From positions 4,755,304 to 4,819,303 of the forward strand of contig NC_037270.1 of NCBI RefSeq assembly GCF_000002425.4: 64,000 bases of DNA. The letters run 5' to 3'. Below, piece after piece: positions 21,502 to 33,669 of this stretch. How positions within the stretch are numbered: position 1 is the stretch's first letter; each line of letters begins with the position of its first letter. Both the position numbers and the translations under genes were made by a program. The notes under the pieces were generated by a model that did no database searches, had not been told where the DNA came from, and worked only from the letters and a program-made list of their open reading frames with translations. Source of the stretch: Physcomitrium patens (lineage: Eukaryota > Streptophyta > Bryopsida > Funariales > Funariaceae).

Positions 21502-24500
21502 ATGCTGGAAGTGCACAGATGCCGACAAATTGATTGGTCACCAAGCCCCGTTGTCGCTCTCGCCACCAGTGTAAATGGGACAGCCTTTGCTGCTGCTCGA
21601 GAGAATGGCGCTATAGAGGTCTGGAGTGTTGCCGCGGGTTCCCTGAGATGGTATTGTCAGCTGGTAAGTGGCTGTGGTCCTTTGGTTTGGCTGTGTGTGT
21701 TGTGAGATCGGGGTTTAGGGTTTAGGGGTTCACTGCTGGTATCGGAGGCAAGGGAAAGAATCCTGAATTGTGCATTTGGCCCTTGTTGGTTCTTAGGTGA
21801 GGATTTTCTATCTTGCAATGGAGTTAGATGATTAGAATTTCTTTTAACTTTGGGTTGGGATTCGAAATCTGGTTGCTATCTGAAAATTTGATAATCACGT
21901 TTCGGGGCCTGTATTATATGTTTTTTATATGGAAGAGAAATGGCCCAGAAATTGTTTTTTTTATTAGTTATCAGATTGTTCTCTGATGGAGATAAATTTT
22001 TCGTCCATCCTAGAGCTGTAAACTGGGAAGAATTTTTTTTACATTCGAGACCTGTTAAGTGGAATTGATTGGACTGTGCAGGAATGGAGACATTGTTAGT
22101 GGTGATAGCAGTGGGACCACTCATTTTTGGGATGGGCAGCTGGGTACACTCTTGCAAGCTCAGAATCGGCATGACACTGATGTGTTGGCTTTAGCTGCTT
22201 CTCATGCCTCAATTTTTGCAGCAGGAGCGGACGGGAAGGTAATTCTGTTTTCTGTTGTTTTAAATTTGTAATATTTAACACTGAAATTTAGTATTATGTT
22301 TTTCCTCGTCATCCTCATGTGAGGCAGGCAGCATTTCCAAGCATCTTTATCCTCATCATCATACGCGTAACACATTGCTAAATCCTTTATAGTATGTGTA
22401 CCTATTATTAGATATAATGTTTTGGTTCATTCTTTTCTCTAACGTGGTAGGTTGTGAGATTGTGCAGGTGGTGCAATTTCAGCAAGTGGGTGAGAGCAAG
22501 CGGTTGAATGTTTCTGCTGCAGATGACATTAACTTTGGCAGATTAGCTTTGGGTGAGAAGTTGGTTTATGTAGGCAGCAAGCGGACACATACCCATGACG
22601 TGAGGGCTCTTGCCATTGCTACTCCTATAGTAGCTCCAGCAGTGTCTTCAGGTACTTCCCTTGCTTTTCTATGGTTACTTCAGGTAGACCAAATAAGTAG
22701 ATCCTTTACTACAGATAATGCTCAACTTGGATTTTTTTAACGCATTCTGATACTATTGTTTCTTTACCAGGTAATTCTGGAGTAAAGACAAACGAAATGA
22801 GCAAGAGAAAGGAAAAAAGACAACGAACAAAATAGAATCCAAATCTGGCTCCCAACGATTACAGGAAATGGGCTCATGCACGAACTGCAATGCTAATCTC
22901 GGGTGGCAATGACGCGAAGCTTTTTACATATTCTGCTAAAGCATTCCTTTCTTTCCATCCACATGATGTATGTCCTTGTCCTGAAAGACCTTTTATTCAA
23001 TTGGCAAACCAATCTACTCCTCGAGGAGGAACGTTGATGATGACTCAGCATTCCACCAAGGTTGATATATGGATGATCCACAAGAATAATTTTGTTGCTG
23101 CGAATGGTGGCAACGGTAAAAACGGGAATTCTATGTTAGGAAAGCGGAAATGGGAAGGAGATTCAGATGATGATAGCTCTGACGTGAAGCCAATTAGCAA
23201 TGGACATTCAAACGGTGACACAGGATCGAAAGCGCTAGTAGTTCGTAGCAATGGATATGTACCAGCACAGAACGGACAGAAAAAGCTTTCCGTAAGTAGA
23301 GTTGAATATAAATCTGGAACATCACCTGGCTAACCACCAGCACTCTTAGCAACGATAAAGATCAATTCAATTGAGCACATTGTATGCAGTGCCATATCGG
23401 GTAATGGACGTCAAGTTGCCTTTGCTGACACCCAAAGACTACGTCTGTACGAGCTAGAGTACAAGACGGGTGAGGCGGAACGTTGCTCCTTACAAATAAA
23501 AAGGGGAGCCTCCAGCAGTGCTACCAGCTGCCCACTGCATGGTTTTCAGTACGGACTCTACCCATCTAATTGCGGCAGGACCTGGGGGTCTTATTTGGGT
23601 GCGCTCTACTGAGTCCGATCATACATTCTATTACACGTTTTTCTTTGCCGTTCTTGAAAGATGTGCTTAACTGCTGACATAGCTAATAGAGAAAAGTGTG
23701 CTGATTACTCTTCAAATTACTGATCACTTGCGCTGACTTCGTAGGTTGTGGATTTCAAAAGTATGGAATTGGTTCATACACTTCATATTCCTTCTCATGA
23801 CGATTGCAAAGGATGGGCGAATGGTCTTGTGAAAGTAATGTGCACAAGTCCCGATGGGCACTGGTTGGCTTCTGCATCAAACACAGGACACATTGCTGTT
23901 TTCAACTTGGACGATTGGAGGTAATTATGATACGATCTAGATGCATTTGCTTAGTTTTGTATGCTATTGTAGCTCAGCTCGTAGTATCTTTCTCCTCAAT
24001 CTCCTTGTGTGCTTTTTAGTGTATAAGTCCTTTTACTGAGACTATCTTATTTGGTTTGAAACCTACAGCCATCATTGGACAGTACCAGTGTTTCATGGGA
24101 CCTCGGCTACAGCCATGTTATTTCTCCCAAGCAAAAGCAGTGTCCTTATTATGAGTAGTGCTGCCAATCAAATCCACGATTTAGACGTGGAAATGAAAGC
24201 CCCTGGGGAGTGGTCAAAACTCAGCGGTGCTCGTGTCGCAAAGACACTGGTGGACTTTCCCGGTAGTATCATCGGGCTTTCTCTATCCACATTGCCAACA
24301 TCCACGTCCATTATTGCTTACAGTCCCAGGTACAGTGCGATACAGTTCTCCATTTTGCTTGTTTGCAGTTTCCTTCCATAAATTTGTTCTTTTTGGGCTG
24401 CAAATCTGCAGCTACTATGCTACTTTAAGAAGTCCTTGCTCCACAATATACTCACGAAGAATTTGGTCGTGATCTGCAGTGCAATGTGTCATATCGATTT

Positions 24501-24846
24501 AAGCCAACCCATTGGTGATGAGATGGATGAGATGCCAGTAGACTCGATTGAAGATGGTCCCAAAGCCCTTGTCAATGGGCATAAGTATGTAATTTCAAGT
24601 GGCAATGGACTTGGGAACGGTAATATTTTGAAAGGTAGTTGTAGGAGTAGTGATGGTAGAGAAAACAGGTTGGCGGTGAGTATCAGCAAAAGGGAGAGCA
24701 AGAGTGTGAATGGAGTCAACATGAAAAACCCAGTTTTATTTATGGGGCATATTGGGCCCGAGTTTTTGGTGATTGTAGAGAAACCTTGGTTAGCAGCAAT
24801 GCGGCAATTTCCTGCCCCCGTCTCCAGACACATTTATGGCAGTTGA
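21502..24846 (+). pseudogene. UTP4: U3 snoRNP-associated WD40 protein UTP4 (cirhin homologue), apparently broken
   Basis: UTP4 is a WD40 subunit of the t-UTP part of the SSU processome, acting in the nucleolus on pre-18S rRNA. Exons with GT-AG borders: 21502-21663 (M-L-E-V-H-R-C, first blade), about 22081-22240, 22467-22651, about 22772-23590, 23745-23920, 24069-24329 and 24480-24846 (ending R-Q-F-P-A-P-V-S-R-H). The N- and C-termini match the plant family well. Problems: exon 1 ends in phase 0 but the next recognisable exon needs another phase, and about 150 residues (blades 2-4) are absent. An in-frame TAG lies at 22832-22834, a TAA at about 23331, and a frameshift at about 23500 before P-P-A-V-L. 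A pseudogene, or sequence errors in a real gene, are the alternatives. Confidence 0.8.
21711..21727 (+). promoter_or_regulatory. Double telo-box in UTP4 first intron
   Basis: GGGTTTAGGGTTTAGGG lies 50 bases into the first intron. The AAACCCTA telo-box is an established promoter motif of plant ribosomal-protein and ribosome-biogenesis genes. Confidence 0.6.
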
Positions 24847-27027
24847 GATTAAATAAGGGCTACTTGATTTATTGTTCCCTCATTTTTTTAACAGTGTAAA
24901 GAACGGAGATAAACTGTCATGGCTCTTATGACCCTAGGATAATTCAGGGACAACATAAAGCTATTCCTCTGTGAGTTTTGCTCATGCTTCTGGGTCTCTC
25001 GTATGTGGTAAATCGCATTGAAGAGTAGGAGCTATTCTCCTTAAAAACAAAAACCAAAACAAACGATCAAGATGTTTCTGAAGGTTTTAATATTATCAAT
25101 GAGACTCATGAGATTTCTAAAACACAGCCACAATTCTCTCTAGAAACTTCTGAAGCCAAACCAAGGCTCTCTTAAAAACCAATCAAAGCAAATTCAAATT
25201 GCAGATCCTTAGTAAAAGTCCTCACAACATAGGGCAGAGTTCCATTCTGGAAGATGACTTTTAGTCATGTCTATGGCTGGTCAAATCACCAGTTCCCATG
25301 TTGTACTATTGCCCATACCATTTTGCATGTCTCGAAAGTCTGCAAGGGAATGAATATAAAATTGATTACTTAATAAAACAATGAGTTCAACTTCACGTCA
25401 TTCTCACCAAAGTCAACACAAGGATGACTTTGGGCTGATTGAAACAAACATGAAATACACAGAAAATTTCTTTCAACACACATCCTGTCTCTGTCCTCTA
25501 AAGCTTTTCCAATCACAACTATGGTGTGCCTTACCACACCAAAAGCTCAAAGGAATGAATGGTCTTGCTCTAGGGATACAGCTGTGAAAGGGAGCATAGG
25601 CTGGTGGCTATTGTTGAGCTTTTCAATGCTACTGAGCACCCAATTTTTTTTGTACTATTTGTCTTTAAAAAAAATGGGAATTGTTTTTTCAGGCTACCTG
25701 AGAAAGTCATACTGTGTCATTTATGGATCAAAATCACCAATCAAGACTGTACCAAAGTGGAAGGAAAAAGCAAGTTTGTCGATGAAAGCTAATCTGGTTA
25801 ATTTGGTAGTGAAGTCAATGAGAAACAAAAGAAAAAAAGAAGACATTTAAAACTACTGTTTAAGGTTAGTTCAATACAAGAGAATGAAATAAACTCAATC
25901 AGTTTGTTCATCAGATTTGTGCTCTACAAACGGCCAGTAGTTATCTTGACTCAGTAAACAATTGTGTTGAAAATGTGTTGGGATCCATCCCATGATTTGT
26001 CTGTATGATGTTCTGAGCCCAAGTGCCAATGTTCAGCATTGTGTGTTCCCTCTTTGCATAATAATTTTTGTAAATCAATATCATTGATTTATAATTTTTT
26101 TTATGCAATGCCAAATTCACAAATCTAAGCAAGGATTGCAATATTATCTTTAAACAATGATTTTACTGAATCCTTGTTACCATGTATGTCAACCAAAAGG
26201 ACAGAACAGACAAGGTACAATTTGTTTGAAGCCCATAGAAAACTTTCTTCTACCTGGCTTTGCTCCCATTTTCTATGCAAAAATAATAAACATATAAAAC
26301 TATCTATTTACAACAAAAAATAATATTTTAAAAATTTGAATGCATGAAATAATTCGGTTAAATTCGCATTCAATAAAATAATTGAAAAACTGAACAGAAA
26401 CTGTAATGCATTCTGTTATTGCAGACAAACAATGTATTGATAAACCCTTAAGGATGTGGTCATTGTGAGGTATTCTAATATCATGTAAAACAATGTGTTA
26501 TAAATATTCATCTTTCTATTTATACAAAATAATGTAGATTTCATTGTTTTAAAGTAACTTATGATTCCTTCAAAACAAGATTGTAAATTTTGATACCAAG
26601 ATTGATTAAAATGATAATTTGTGTTTTATTTTTTAAGATAAAATCTAGTTAGCATTATTAATTTTTCCGTAATAGACCTAAACAATCGGATACTTCTTTT
26701 GTACATCATTCTTTTGTGTATTATTTGTAGACCACAAATATCATACATTTTTTTTTGAGGCTTATGTTTTAATATTCGTTGAAATTAAACTCAAGACTCA
26801 TAAATCCTTTATTTTGAATCTTCAATTTAAATAATCCAAAAATAATACTTTTATTCCCGTAGAATGAATAGTGCACTTTATAACTCATAAAGTTGTACTC
26901 TACAGCCCATAGCTTCTAAAGTAGATGTGCTTTTTCTATTACAATATTTTTATCACATATTACAACATCGAAATAAATTCATTGAAAAAAATATGTATTT
27001 TTATAATATGGTGCAGATATTTCAAAT
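24847..27027. other. Intergenic stretch, nothing recognised
   Basis: It is AT-rich with only short accidental frames (for example 25521-25850, with no recognisable motif). No transposon protein, RNA gene or repeat pair was identified. Part of it may be UTP4 3' UTR. Confidence 0.6.
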
Positions 27028-27117
27028 ATATATATATATTTATATTTATATTTATATATATACATACTATTTTTCGTTTTATTATAATATACATATATAT
27101 ATATATATATATATTAT
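27028..27117. repeat. TA-rich microsatellite
   Basis: (TA)n and (TTTATA)n stretches with a pure (AT)n block near 27092-27113, bordering the inverted-repeat island on its left. Confidence 0.9.
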
Positions 27118-27164
27118 AATAAAACAAAAAAAAACATTAGTAACTTACCAAAAAAATGTAAGGA

Positions 27165-28594
27165 AAGTATCACACATGCCCCTGAAATATCACTTCATGT
27201 TCATGAGCTCAATTGAGGCCTTCAGGATGATCTCGTGATGATCTGTGCGAGTAAATTTGGAAGTTGAGATTTCGCGATTGAGAGCTGCGAAAATATTAAG
27301 CGAGGAAGTGCAATGCTGGATAAGATGGGAAGATGGCATTTCTAGGGTTTGCGAACTAGACAACGACGACCGTGCCCGGATTTATCACAAGGATGGATAA
27401 TGTCAAGAGGGTATTGTGCCTCGCGATCCACAAATGCCCTGACCCCCGAGAATTGGCATGGTGATTCGATCCAGACTGAGGAAAAGAACACCAACATCAG
27501 GACTCGATTGTATCATTAAGATTATTGCGGTGATTGGAGTCTTTCAGGAATGGGCAGCGCGGCAGACTGAGGAAGGCTGCCAAACCGACCGGGCGAGTGA
27601 TTTGCTGGACTCCAATTTCGAGTTCATCAATTACCTGATCGACGAGCTCTCAGAAACAGTCCTCTTACAAGACTGTCTCTTGGAATGGAACACATGTAAC
27701 CAGCATCGCACAGACTGCAACATTACAATTGATAAAAGTGTGTCGTTCATGGTGACCACAATAAAACAGTTCATAGAACTGAGCCAATCGATCGCTTGCT
27801 CAACTTCCAATAAGGGATGTTATTTTTGTCTCCACGTTCTTAAATCACAAAGAGAAGCTCCCCCTCAAAAGTAGAGATGTCAAATTTTGCTGCCAACGGA
27901 TGTGCTACGGCCTGCGACGTGAATCCCAAACTAGGTCGTCTACACAGAAGCTTCGCAATGAACAGGCACCCGAACGAGCAACAAGCGACACGCTTTGCAA
28001 ACGTTTTTGGGTCGAGAACTACAACCAAAACCCTAGCTCTCGTTGAATCGGGAAAAGGGGTTGGAATCGGCAGCGACGCTGCGATGTGCAAACCTCGAGT
28101 GGATGGATTGCCTGAGTGAGGATTGAGGATCGGTGGACTTTAAGAAGTACTCCTCCTGCAACCTGGTAGCCGAAAAGAGAGCTGCTACGAGTGCAGCTTC
28201 TGTTGTGGTGGGGGGTTCATGGCGCACTGCGTCACATTCTGCACAGTTCCACTTGCTTGGAAAGGCCCTAAAGACCTCAATTGAGCTCATGAACATGAAG
28301 ACACTTCTCCACATGGATGGCCAGTGCTCACTTCCCTTGGTACACTACGGGAAAATCTGCGACGGCAACGGGGAGGGGGCCTTTATTTAGTGTGAGGCCA
28401 AGGCAGCACAGAAAACAGCCGCTTCAGGCCCCAGCTCAAACTTTAAAAAACTGGAATTAGATAGGTTATCAAGTTAAGGGGCATTTTTGCAATTATCACA
28501 GACGGGAGGGGTAAATTTGCTATTATCAAGAATTGAGAGGTATTCTTGATATTTAGAGAAATTTCAGGGGCATGAGTGATATTTTCCCAAAAAT
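27165..28594. mobile_element. GC-richer island bounded by inverted repeats, possible DNA transposon
   Basis: The left arm (27165-27221) contains TATCACACATGCCCCTGAAAT followed at once by TCATGTTCATGAGCTCAATT. The right side carries both blocks inverted but about 290 bases apart: 28563-28590 (ATTTCAGGGGCATGAGTGATA) and 28271-28300 (AATTGAGCTCATGAACATGA). The interior is GC-richer than its surroundings and has gene-like frames. (TA)n runs lie just outside both ends. Inverted termini around gene-like sequence suggest a non-autonomous DNA transposon that captured host sequence, or an inverted duplication. No target duplication is convincing. Confidence 0.45.
27458..27874 (+). other. Hypothetical ORF, 138 aa, inside inverted-repeat island
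   Basis: A 138-residue open frame from an ATG, with no motif I recognise. It is Cys-containing and mildly acidic in the middle (I-D-E-L-S-E-T-V-L-L-Q-D-C). Another plus-strand frame follows at 27877-28119 and a third at 28133-28390, while minus-strand frames overlap at 27840-28314. These could be exons of a captured gene fragment. Direction and reality are unproven. Confidence 0.3.
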
Positions 28595-28611
28595 CTACAG
28601 CCTTAAATTTT

Positions 28612-28615
<4 letters not shown>

Positions 28616-28646
<31 letters not shown>
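28616..28646. repeat. (TA)n microsatellite
   Basis: About 15 TA units right of the inverted-repeat island. Confidence 0.95.
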
Positions 28647-28648
<2 letters not shown>

Positions 28649-28852
28649 TATTTATAATTATATGATAAATTTTAAAAGTTTATAAAACTATTTGTGAAAA
28701 AAATATTAATTAATATTTGCAATACATGGTCATAGTTTCATTTCAATAATTTTGTTGTGAATCTGCAAAAATGTATTTTAAGTATTCATTTATTTTAATA
28801 CACAATCTATTTGGATCTATTATAAGTTTGTATTAATAAATATATATATATA

Positions 28853-28926
28853 GGGGAATGATAAAGTAATCCAAATTTTTACTAAATCGATCCAAATTGT
28901 CAAAACTATCATTATGCTCCTATCTT

Positions 28927-28961
<35 letters not shown>

Positions 28962-29105
28962 CCCAATCCTCTCATCTTTGTTCCTCCTATAGACCTTCCT
29001 AGACCCCATTTCTAGCCACTTCATGTCACAACTAAACATTGTAATCTCTTGAGTTGAGATTTGTACCTCAAAGCTTGAAGCAATGAACCACATACCCTAC
29101 TCTTT
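28853..29105 (-). repeat. SINE-like repeat, copy 1
   Basis: The minus strand reads a tRNA-like head: GTGGTTCATTGCTTC (A-box side, 29079-29093) then GAGGTACAAATCTC (B-box side, 29056-29069). A body follows ending near GACAATTTGGATCGATTTAG and a TA-rich tail at 28840-28852. The plus-strand copy at 42178-42404 matches through head, body end and TA tail. A (GTT)n expansion interrupts this copy. Confidence 0.6.
28926..28962 (+). repeat. (TTG)n microsatellite
   Basis: About 12 uninterrupted GTT/TTG units inside SINE-like copy 1. Confidence 0.95.
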
Positions 29106-29148
29106 AGTCGACCCAATAACATGAGTCCAATCATCAATTGTAAACAAT

Positions 29149-29707
29149 TATCATGGACATAGACATGTAAGCCAATAATTACATGTATAAATAGGTAGAA
29201 ATAAGTAAAAGTACGTAAAAGTAAGTTAATTCTATAGTATTTGGTATAGTAGCTTCTTAGAAGCATCATAGACGCTGCTTTGACTTTATAGATATCTTTA
29301 ATTGACTTTTTGGGATTAAAAACGTGGTCAACAAGTTGGCCATGTGCCACACATGTTGTTAGCTTGAAGACCAAGCTAACTATGTAGCCCACACGTAGAA
29401 AAACTTACATTGTAAGTTAAGGCATATGTCCTATAAAGTCAACACATATTGGAGGTCCTAAAGAACGTCACCACGTAGCCCCTAGTTAGATAGTATATAT
29501 AGAGACAAGAGTGAAGCCTTCTTCACTCTTGTCAACTCCATTCCTGCTTCCAGTCTAGTTTCAAAGGTTTCTAGTTTTTTTGGCTTTTGGCAATAGCCAC
29601 TCTAGTTTCTTTCTTTATATACATATCAAATTATTTCTATTTTTTCATCTTTCTTTGAGAGAAGTCTCACTTGTTTATTTATCTTTATCATGTTCTTGTC
29701 CTTGACA
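29149..29707 (+). repeat. Element C1 5' LTR
   Basis: 559 bp, homologous to element A LTRs in plus orientation; it ends CTTGTCCTTGACA. The start has decayed from TGTCACGGACAT to TATCATGGACAT. The five bases outside it (ACAAT, 29144-29148) and those after the array end (GCAAC, 39496-39500) differ only by two transitions, compatible with a decayed target duplication. Confidence 0.88.
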
Positions 29708-32700
29708 GATTGACAAGAGTATACTTGCAATATCAGAGCTTTGTCTAATCTTGATTAAGAGTGGATTACCCTTTTTTTTTGATAAGACATAAGCATATTA
29801 GAAGTTGCGGATTACCCTCTTCTAAATTGATATTGTCCTTAGTATTTTCTTTGTTCTCAAGTACTCTCTTCTATTTGTCTTTAGCAATATTAGACATCTT
29901 TTCTTTTCTAAGTGTTATCATGGGAGAACTTGCTAAAATGAAGAGTGCAATGGTACAAATGCAAGAGAAATTGAGGGAGTTAATGCTTGTTATGGATAAT
30001 CTAGAAGCTTTTTTGACAAAATTTTGATCCATGTTTGGAAAACATGATATATTTTGTATTGCAACTAATAAGATCCATATTTTACGACAAGAAAATCGAT
30101 CAATAACATTATATGCTTCACAATTTTGACAACTTACAATTGATATCAAGTGGGATGATGCTGCACTTATTAGCCAATTTCTCTATGGATTATAATATGA
30201 GGTAAAAAAATAAATGCTCAACTTATCTAATCCTCAAACATTGAGTCAAGCAATTGACTTTGCTGTGAAATGCGACAATCACCTTTTTGAATTCCGATCT
30301 GAGAACCGTACAAGTGGACCTCAACGTTACTGTAATTCAATAGCAATACCAACATCTCTTCAACATATATATTCAGAAGTATAGGATATGCAAATTGATG
30401 TAGTACGTTTTAAATCTCTTACTGAGCAAGAAAAGACTCGTTGTCGTCAAGAAGGATTGTGCTTATATTATGGAAAACCTAAGCACACTGCTCAACATTG
30501 CCCAAAGAAAGAATGCAACCATAAAATGAGGAGTACGACAATCAAAAGAAAATAGCATGTCGAAAAACGAGTTTGTCAAGCTACAATAGGGACTGTGCGG
30601 CTGGAACCTTCTACAACGCCTAGTGAAGGTCCTATCCTCTCTTCAGAACCCTCTCCATATTTTACAATAAATGTTATTCTACAACCTAAATATCTCAAAG
30701 CCTCTGCCTTACTAGATTCAGGTGCCTCAATATGTTTCTTAGATGAAAAATTTGCTAAAAGACATAACATATTTTTAGTAAAGAAAACTAAACCTATTCA
30801 TGTAGAAGTCATAGATGGTCGTTCGTTGTCTTCAGGAGATGTAACTCATGAAACCCTTCCTATAGAAATAGGAACTAATGGTCATAGTAGCTTTTTAATA
30901 TTTAATATCATTACATCTCCTTCTAATTCAGTCATTTTAGATTTATCATGGCTAGAAAAATATAATCCTAAAATCGATAGGACTTCTCATAGTCTTGACT
31001 TTTCTGAAAGTATAACTAAGAGTGTAATTAATCAAGTAAAAAGTCATAAGTCTAGTATTATTAAACCTATATTTGTAGATGCAAGTACTTTCTTGCATAT
31101 TGCAAAAGAAGGATCACCTTGTCTCATTTATGCCACACTTGTTTCTACTGATGGAAAGTCTTCAAGTGGCATTCCAAGCCAATATCAAGATTTTTAAGAT
31201 GTATTTGAGAAAAAGAATGTAGATACTCTTCTAGAACATCGTTCCTATGACTACTCAATTGACCTTCAAGAAGGAGCACAACTGCTATTTGGACCAATCT
31301 ACAATTTATCTCAAAATAAGTTGGCTGAACTCAAGGAGTATATTGAAGAAAATTTAGCCAAGATCTTCATACACCATTCCAAATCTCCAATAGGAGCTGC
31401 AATTTTCATTATGAAGAAAAAAGATTGATCATTGCGGATGTGTGTTGATTATCGAGGACTCAACAAAATCACTATCAAAAATAGGTATCCGCTACCTTTG
31501 ATATCTGGACTTCTTGAATAGTTGAGTCAAGCTAAAATCTATACAAAAATAGATCTACGGAGAGCATACAATTTGGTACACATAAAAGAAGGAGATGAAT
31601 GAAAGACTACGTTTTGAATGCTTTTTGGGATTTGCAACTACTATCGGATCTTCATCAAAGACTTCTCTCAAGTTACAGCTCCACTTACATGTTTGACTTG
31701 TAAAGACAAACTTCAATAGAATCAAGAAGCAGAAGTAGCATTTGAAGATTTGAAGACAACCTTTGTTTTTACACCAATCTTGTATCATGTCGATTTTTCT
31801 AAGCTATTTTTTATAGAAACATATGCATTAGATTTTTTTTTGGGTGCTGTATTGTCACAAATGGGAACAGATGATAAACTTCACCCAATAGCTTTTCATT
31901 CCAAAAAATTTTCAGTAGCTCAGATGAAATACGAGATCCACGACAAAGAACTTCTTGCAATTGTGGATTCGTTTTAAGAATAACACCATTATCTAGAAGG
32001 TGCTTCTAGCCCAGTCACAACATATACGGATCACAAGAACCTTGAATATTTTATATCAACACGTGTTTTGAATTATCGCGAAGCCCTTTGGAGTATGTCT
32101 TTGTCAAGATTCGAATTCAAGATCACAAGAAAACAATAAGGTTTTTCAGATGCAGTCTCTAGATGATCTTATCTTGCATCAAAGGGAGGAGATGTTACTT
32201 TTGATCAACAATGAACAATTCTCTTGAAGCTAAAGCATCTTCATCTTTGAGTAATGAAATCAACACTAACTGTTGATTCAACTTTCATTAAGCAAGTTCA
32301 GTCAAGTATGTCTTCTGATCCTCTTATTCGTGATATTAAGGAAAATCCTTCAAAGTCTTATGATACTTTTCAGTTTGAATTCAAGAACAATCTATTATAT
32401 TTTGAGGGATGCCTATATGTTCCAGAAGGTGAAGCTCGATTTCATATTCTTTAAGCTCATCATGACTTTCTAGCAACAGGACATTTTGAGTATAATAAAA
32501 CTTTGGAATAAATATCTAGGGACTTTTGGTGGCCACAAATGTGCAAAGCAGTCAAAGATTTTGTACAATCTTGTAATGTTTGCTCAAGATCAAAAACTCC
32601 TTGACATCGACCTTATAGACTTCTTCAGCCATTACTCATTCTAGAACAACGATAGTCTTTTATTTCTATAGATTTCATCACGAACCTTTTAATCTCAGAT

Positions 32701-33107
32701 TCATATGACTTTATATTCGTGATAGTGGATCATTTTACTAAAATGGTTCATTTTGTACCATGTACAAAATCTATCTTAGGTAAAGAAATAGCTAAGCTCT
32801 TTCTTGACAATATCTATTGCTATCATAGATTATCCAAGGATATTATATCAGATAGGGGAACTCAATTTGTATCAAGATTTTCGCCGACTCTTTTCAAGAT
32901 TCTAAAAGTCGATATAAAACTATCTTCAACATTCTATCCTCAAACTGATGGACAAATAGAGCATATTAATGAAGTTTTGGAGCAATATTTAAGATGTACA
33001 ATTAACTACCAATAAGATAATTGGACAACTCTTTTGTCATAAGCAAAGTTTGCTTACAATAATATGATACATTCTCCTACTTTCTTTGGTAATTATAGTT
33101 ATCATCC
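29708..33107 (+). pseudogene. Element C1 internal region: deleted chromovirus gag-pol
   Basis: Gag starts at ATG 29920. A deletion at about 29998 removes the middle of gag and joins directly to the region around 34300 of C2. The knuckle region near 30420-30500 has lost a Cys (L-Y-Y-G-K). Protease (30595-31197) keeps L-L-D-S-G-A-S. RT starts near 31260, but about 380 bases containing the YLDD active site are missing at about 31610, where the sequence jumps to the thumb. RNase H covers about 31740-32160 and integrase 32254-33107, keeping S-D-R-G-T-Q-F (near 32850). It ends mid-integrase directly at the next LTR, so the integrase C-terminus and chromodomain are absent. Many TAA/TGA stops. Cannot be autonomous. 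Confidence 0.88.
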
Positions 33108-33669
33108 TGTCACGGACATACTCATATAAGCTAGTAATTACAAATACAAATAGATAGAAGTAAGTAAAAGTAGATAAAAGTAAGTTAATTCTATAGTATT
33201 TAATATAGAAGCTTTTTAGAAGCTTTATAGACGCTGCTTTGACTTCATAGGTGTCTTTAATTGACTTTTTGGATTAGAAACGTGGTCAATAAGTTAGCCA
33301 TGTACCACACATGTTGTTAGCTTGAAGCCCAAGCTAACTATGTGGCCCACACGTAGAAAAACTTGCCATGTAAGTCAAGGCATGTGTCCTACAAAGTCAA
33401 CACATATTGGAGGTCCTATAGAACATTGCCACGTAGCCCTTAGTTAAATAGTATATATAGAGACAAGAGTGAAGCCTTCTTCACTCTTGTCAACTCTTTT
33501 CTTGCTTCCAATCTAGTTTCAAGGGTCTTTAGTTTTCTTGTCTTTTGGCAATAGCCATTTTAGTTTCTCTTTCAATATACATACTTGTTTATATATATTT
33601 TGTTACCTTTCTTTGAGTGAAGGCTCACTTGTCTGAATTATTTTTCCATCAAGTTCTTGTTCTTGATAG
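33108..33669 (+). repeat. Shared middle LTR of the C1/C2 array
   Basis: 562 bp beginning TGTCACGGACATACTC and ending GTTCTTGATA (canonical TTGACA). It follows C1 integrase without polypurine tract or chromodomain and is followed at once by the C2 leader, so it acts as the 5' LTR of C2. Confidence 0.9.

Noticed and set aside
25381..25850. Overlapping plus-strand ORFs downstream of UTP4
   Set aside because: No family motif and composition like the surrounding non-coding DNA; not enough to call a gene.
26925..27238. ORFs across the TA-rich microsatellite
   Set aside because: They are translations of (TA)n and (TTTATA)n runs, rich in Tyr and Ile by composition only.
28926..28962. CRISPR-like or coding repeat from (TTG)n
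   Set aside because: It is a simple trinucleotide microsatellite inside a SINE-like repeat.
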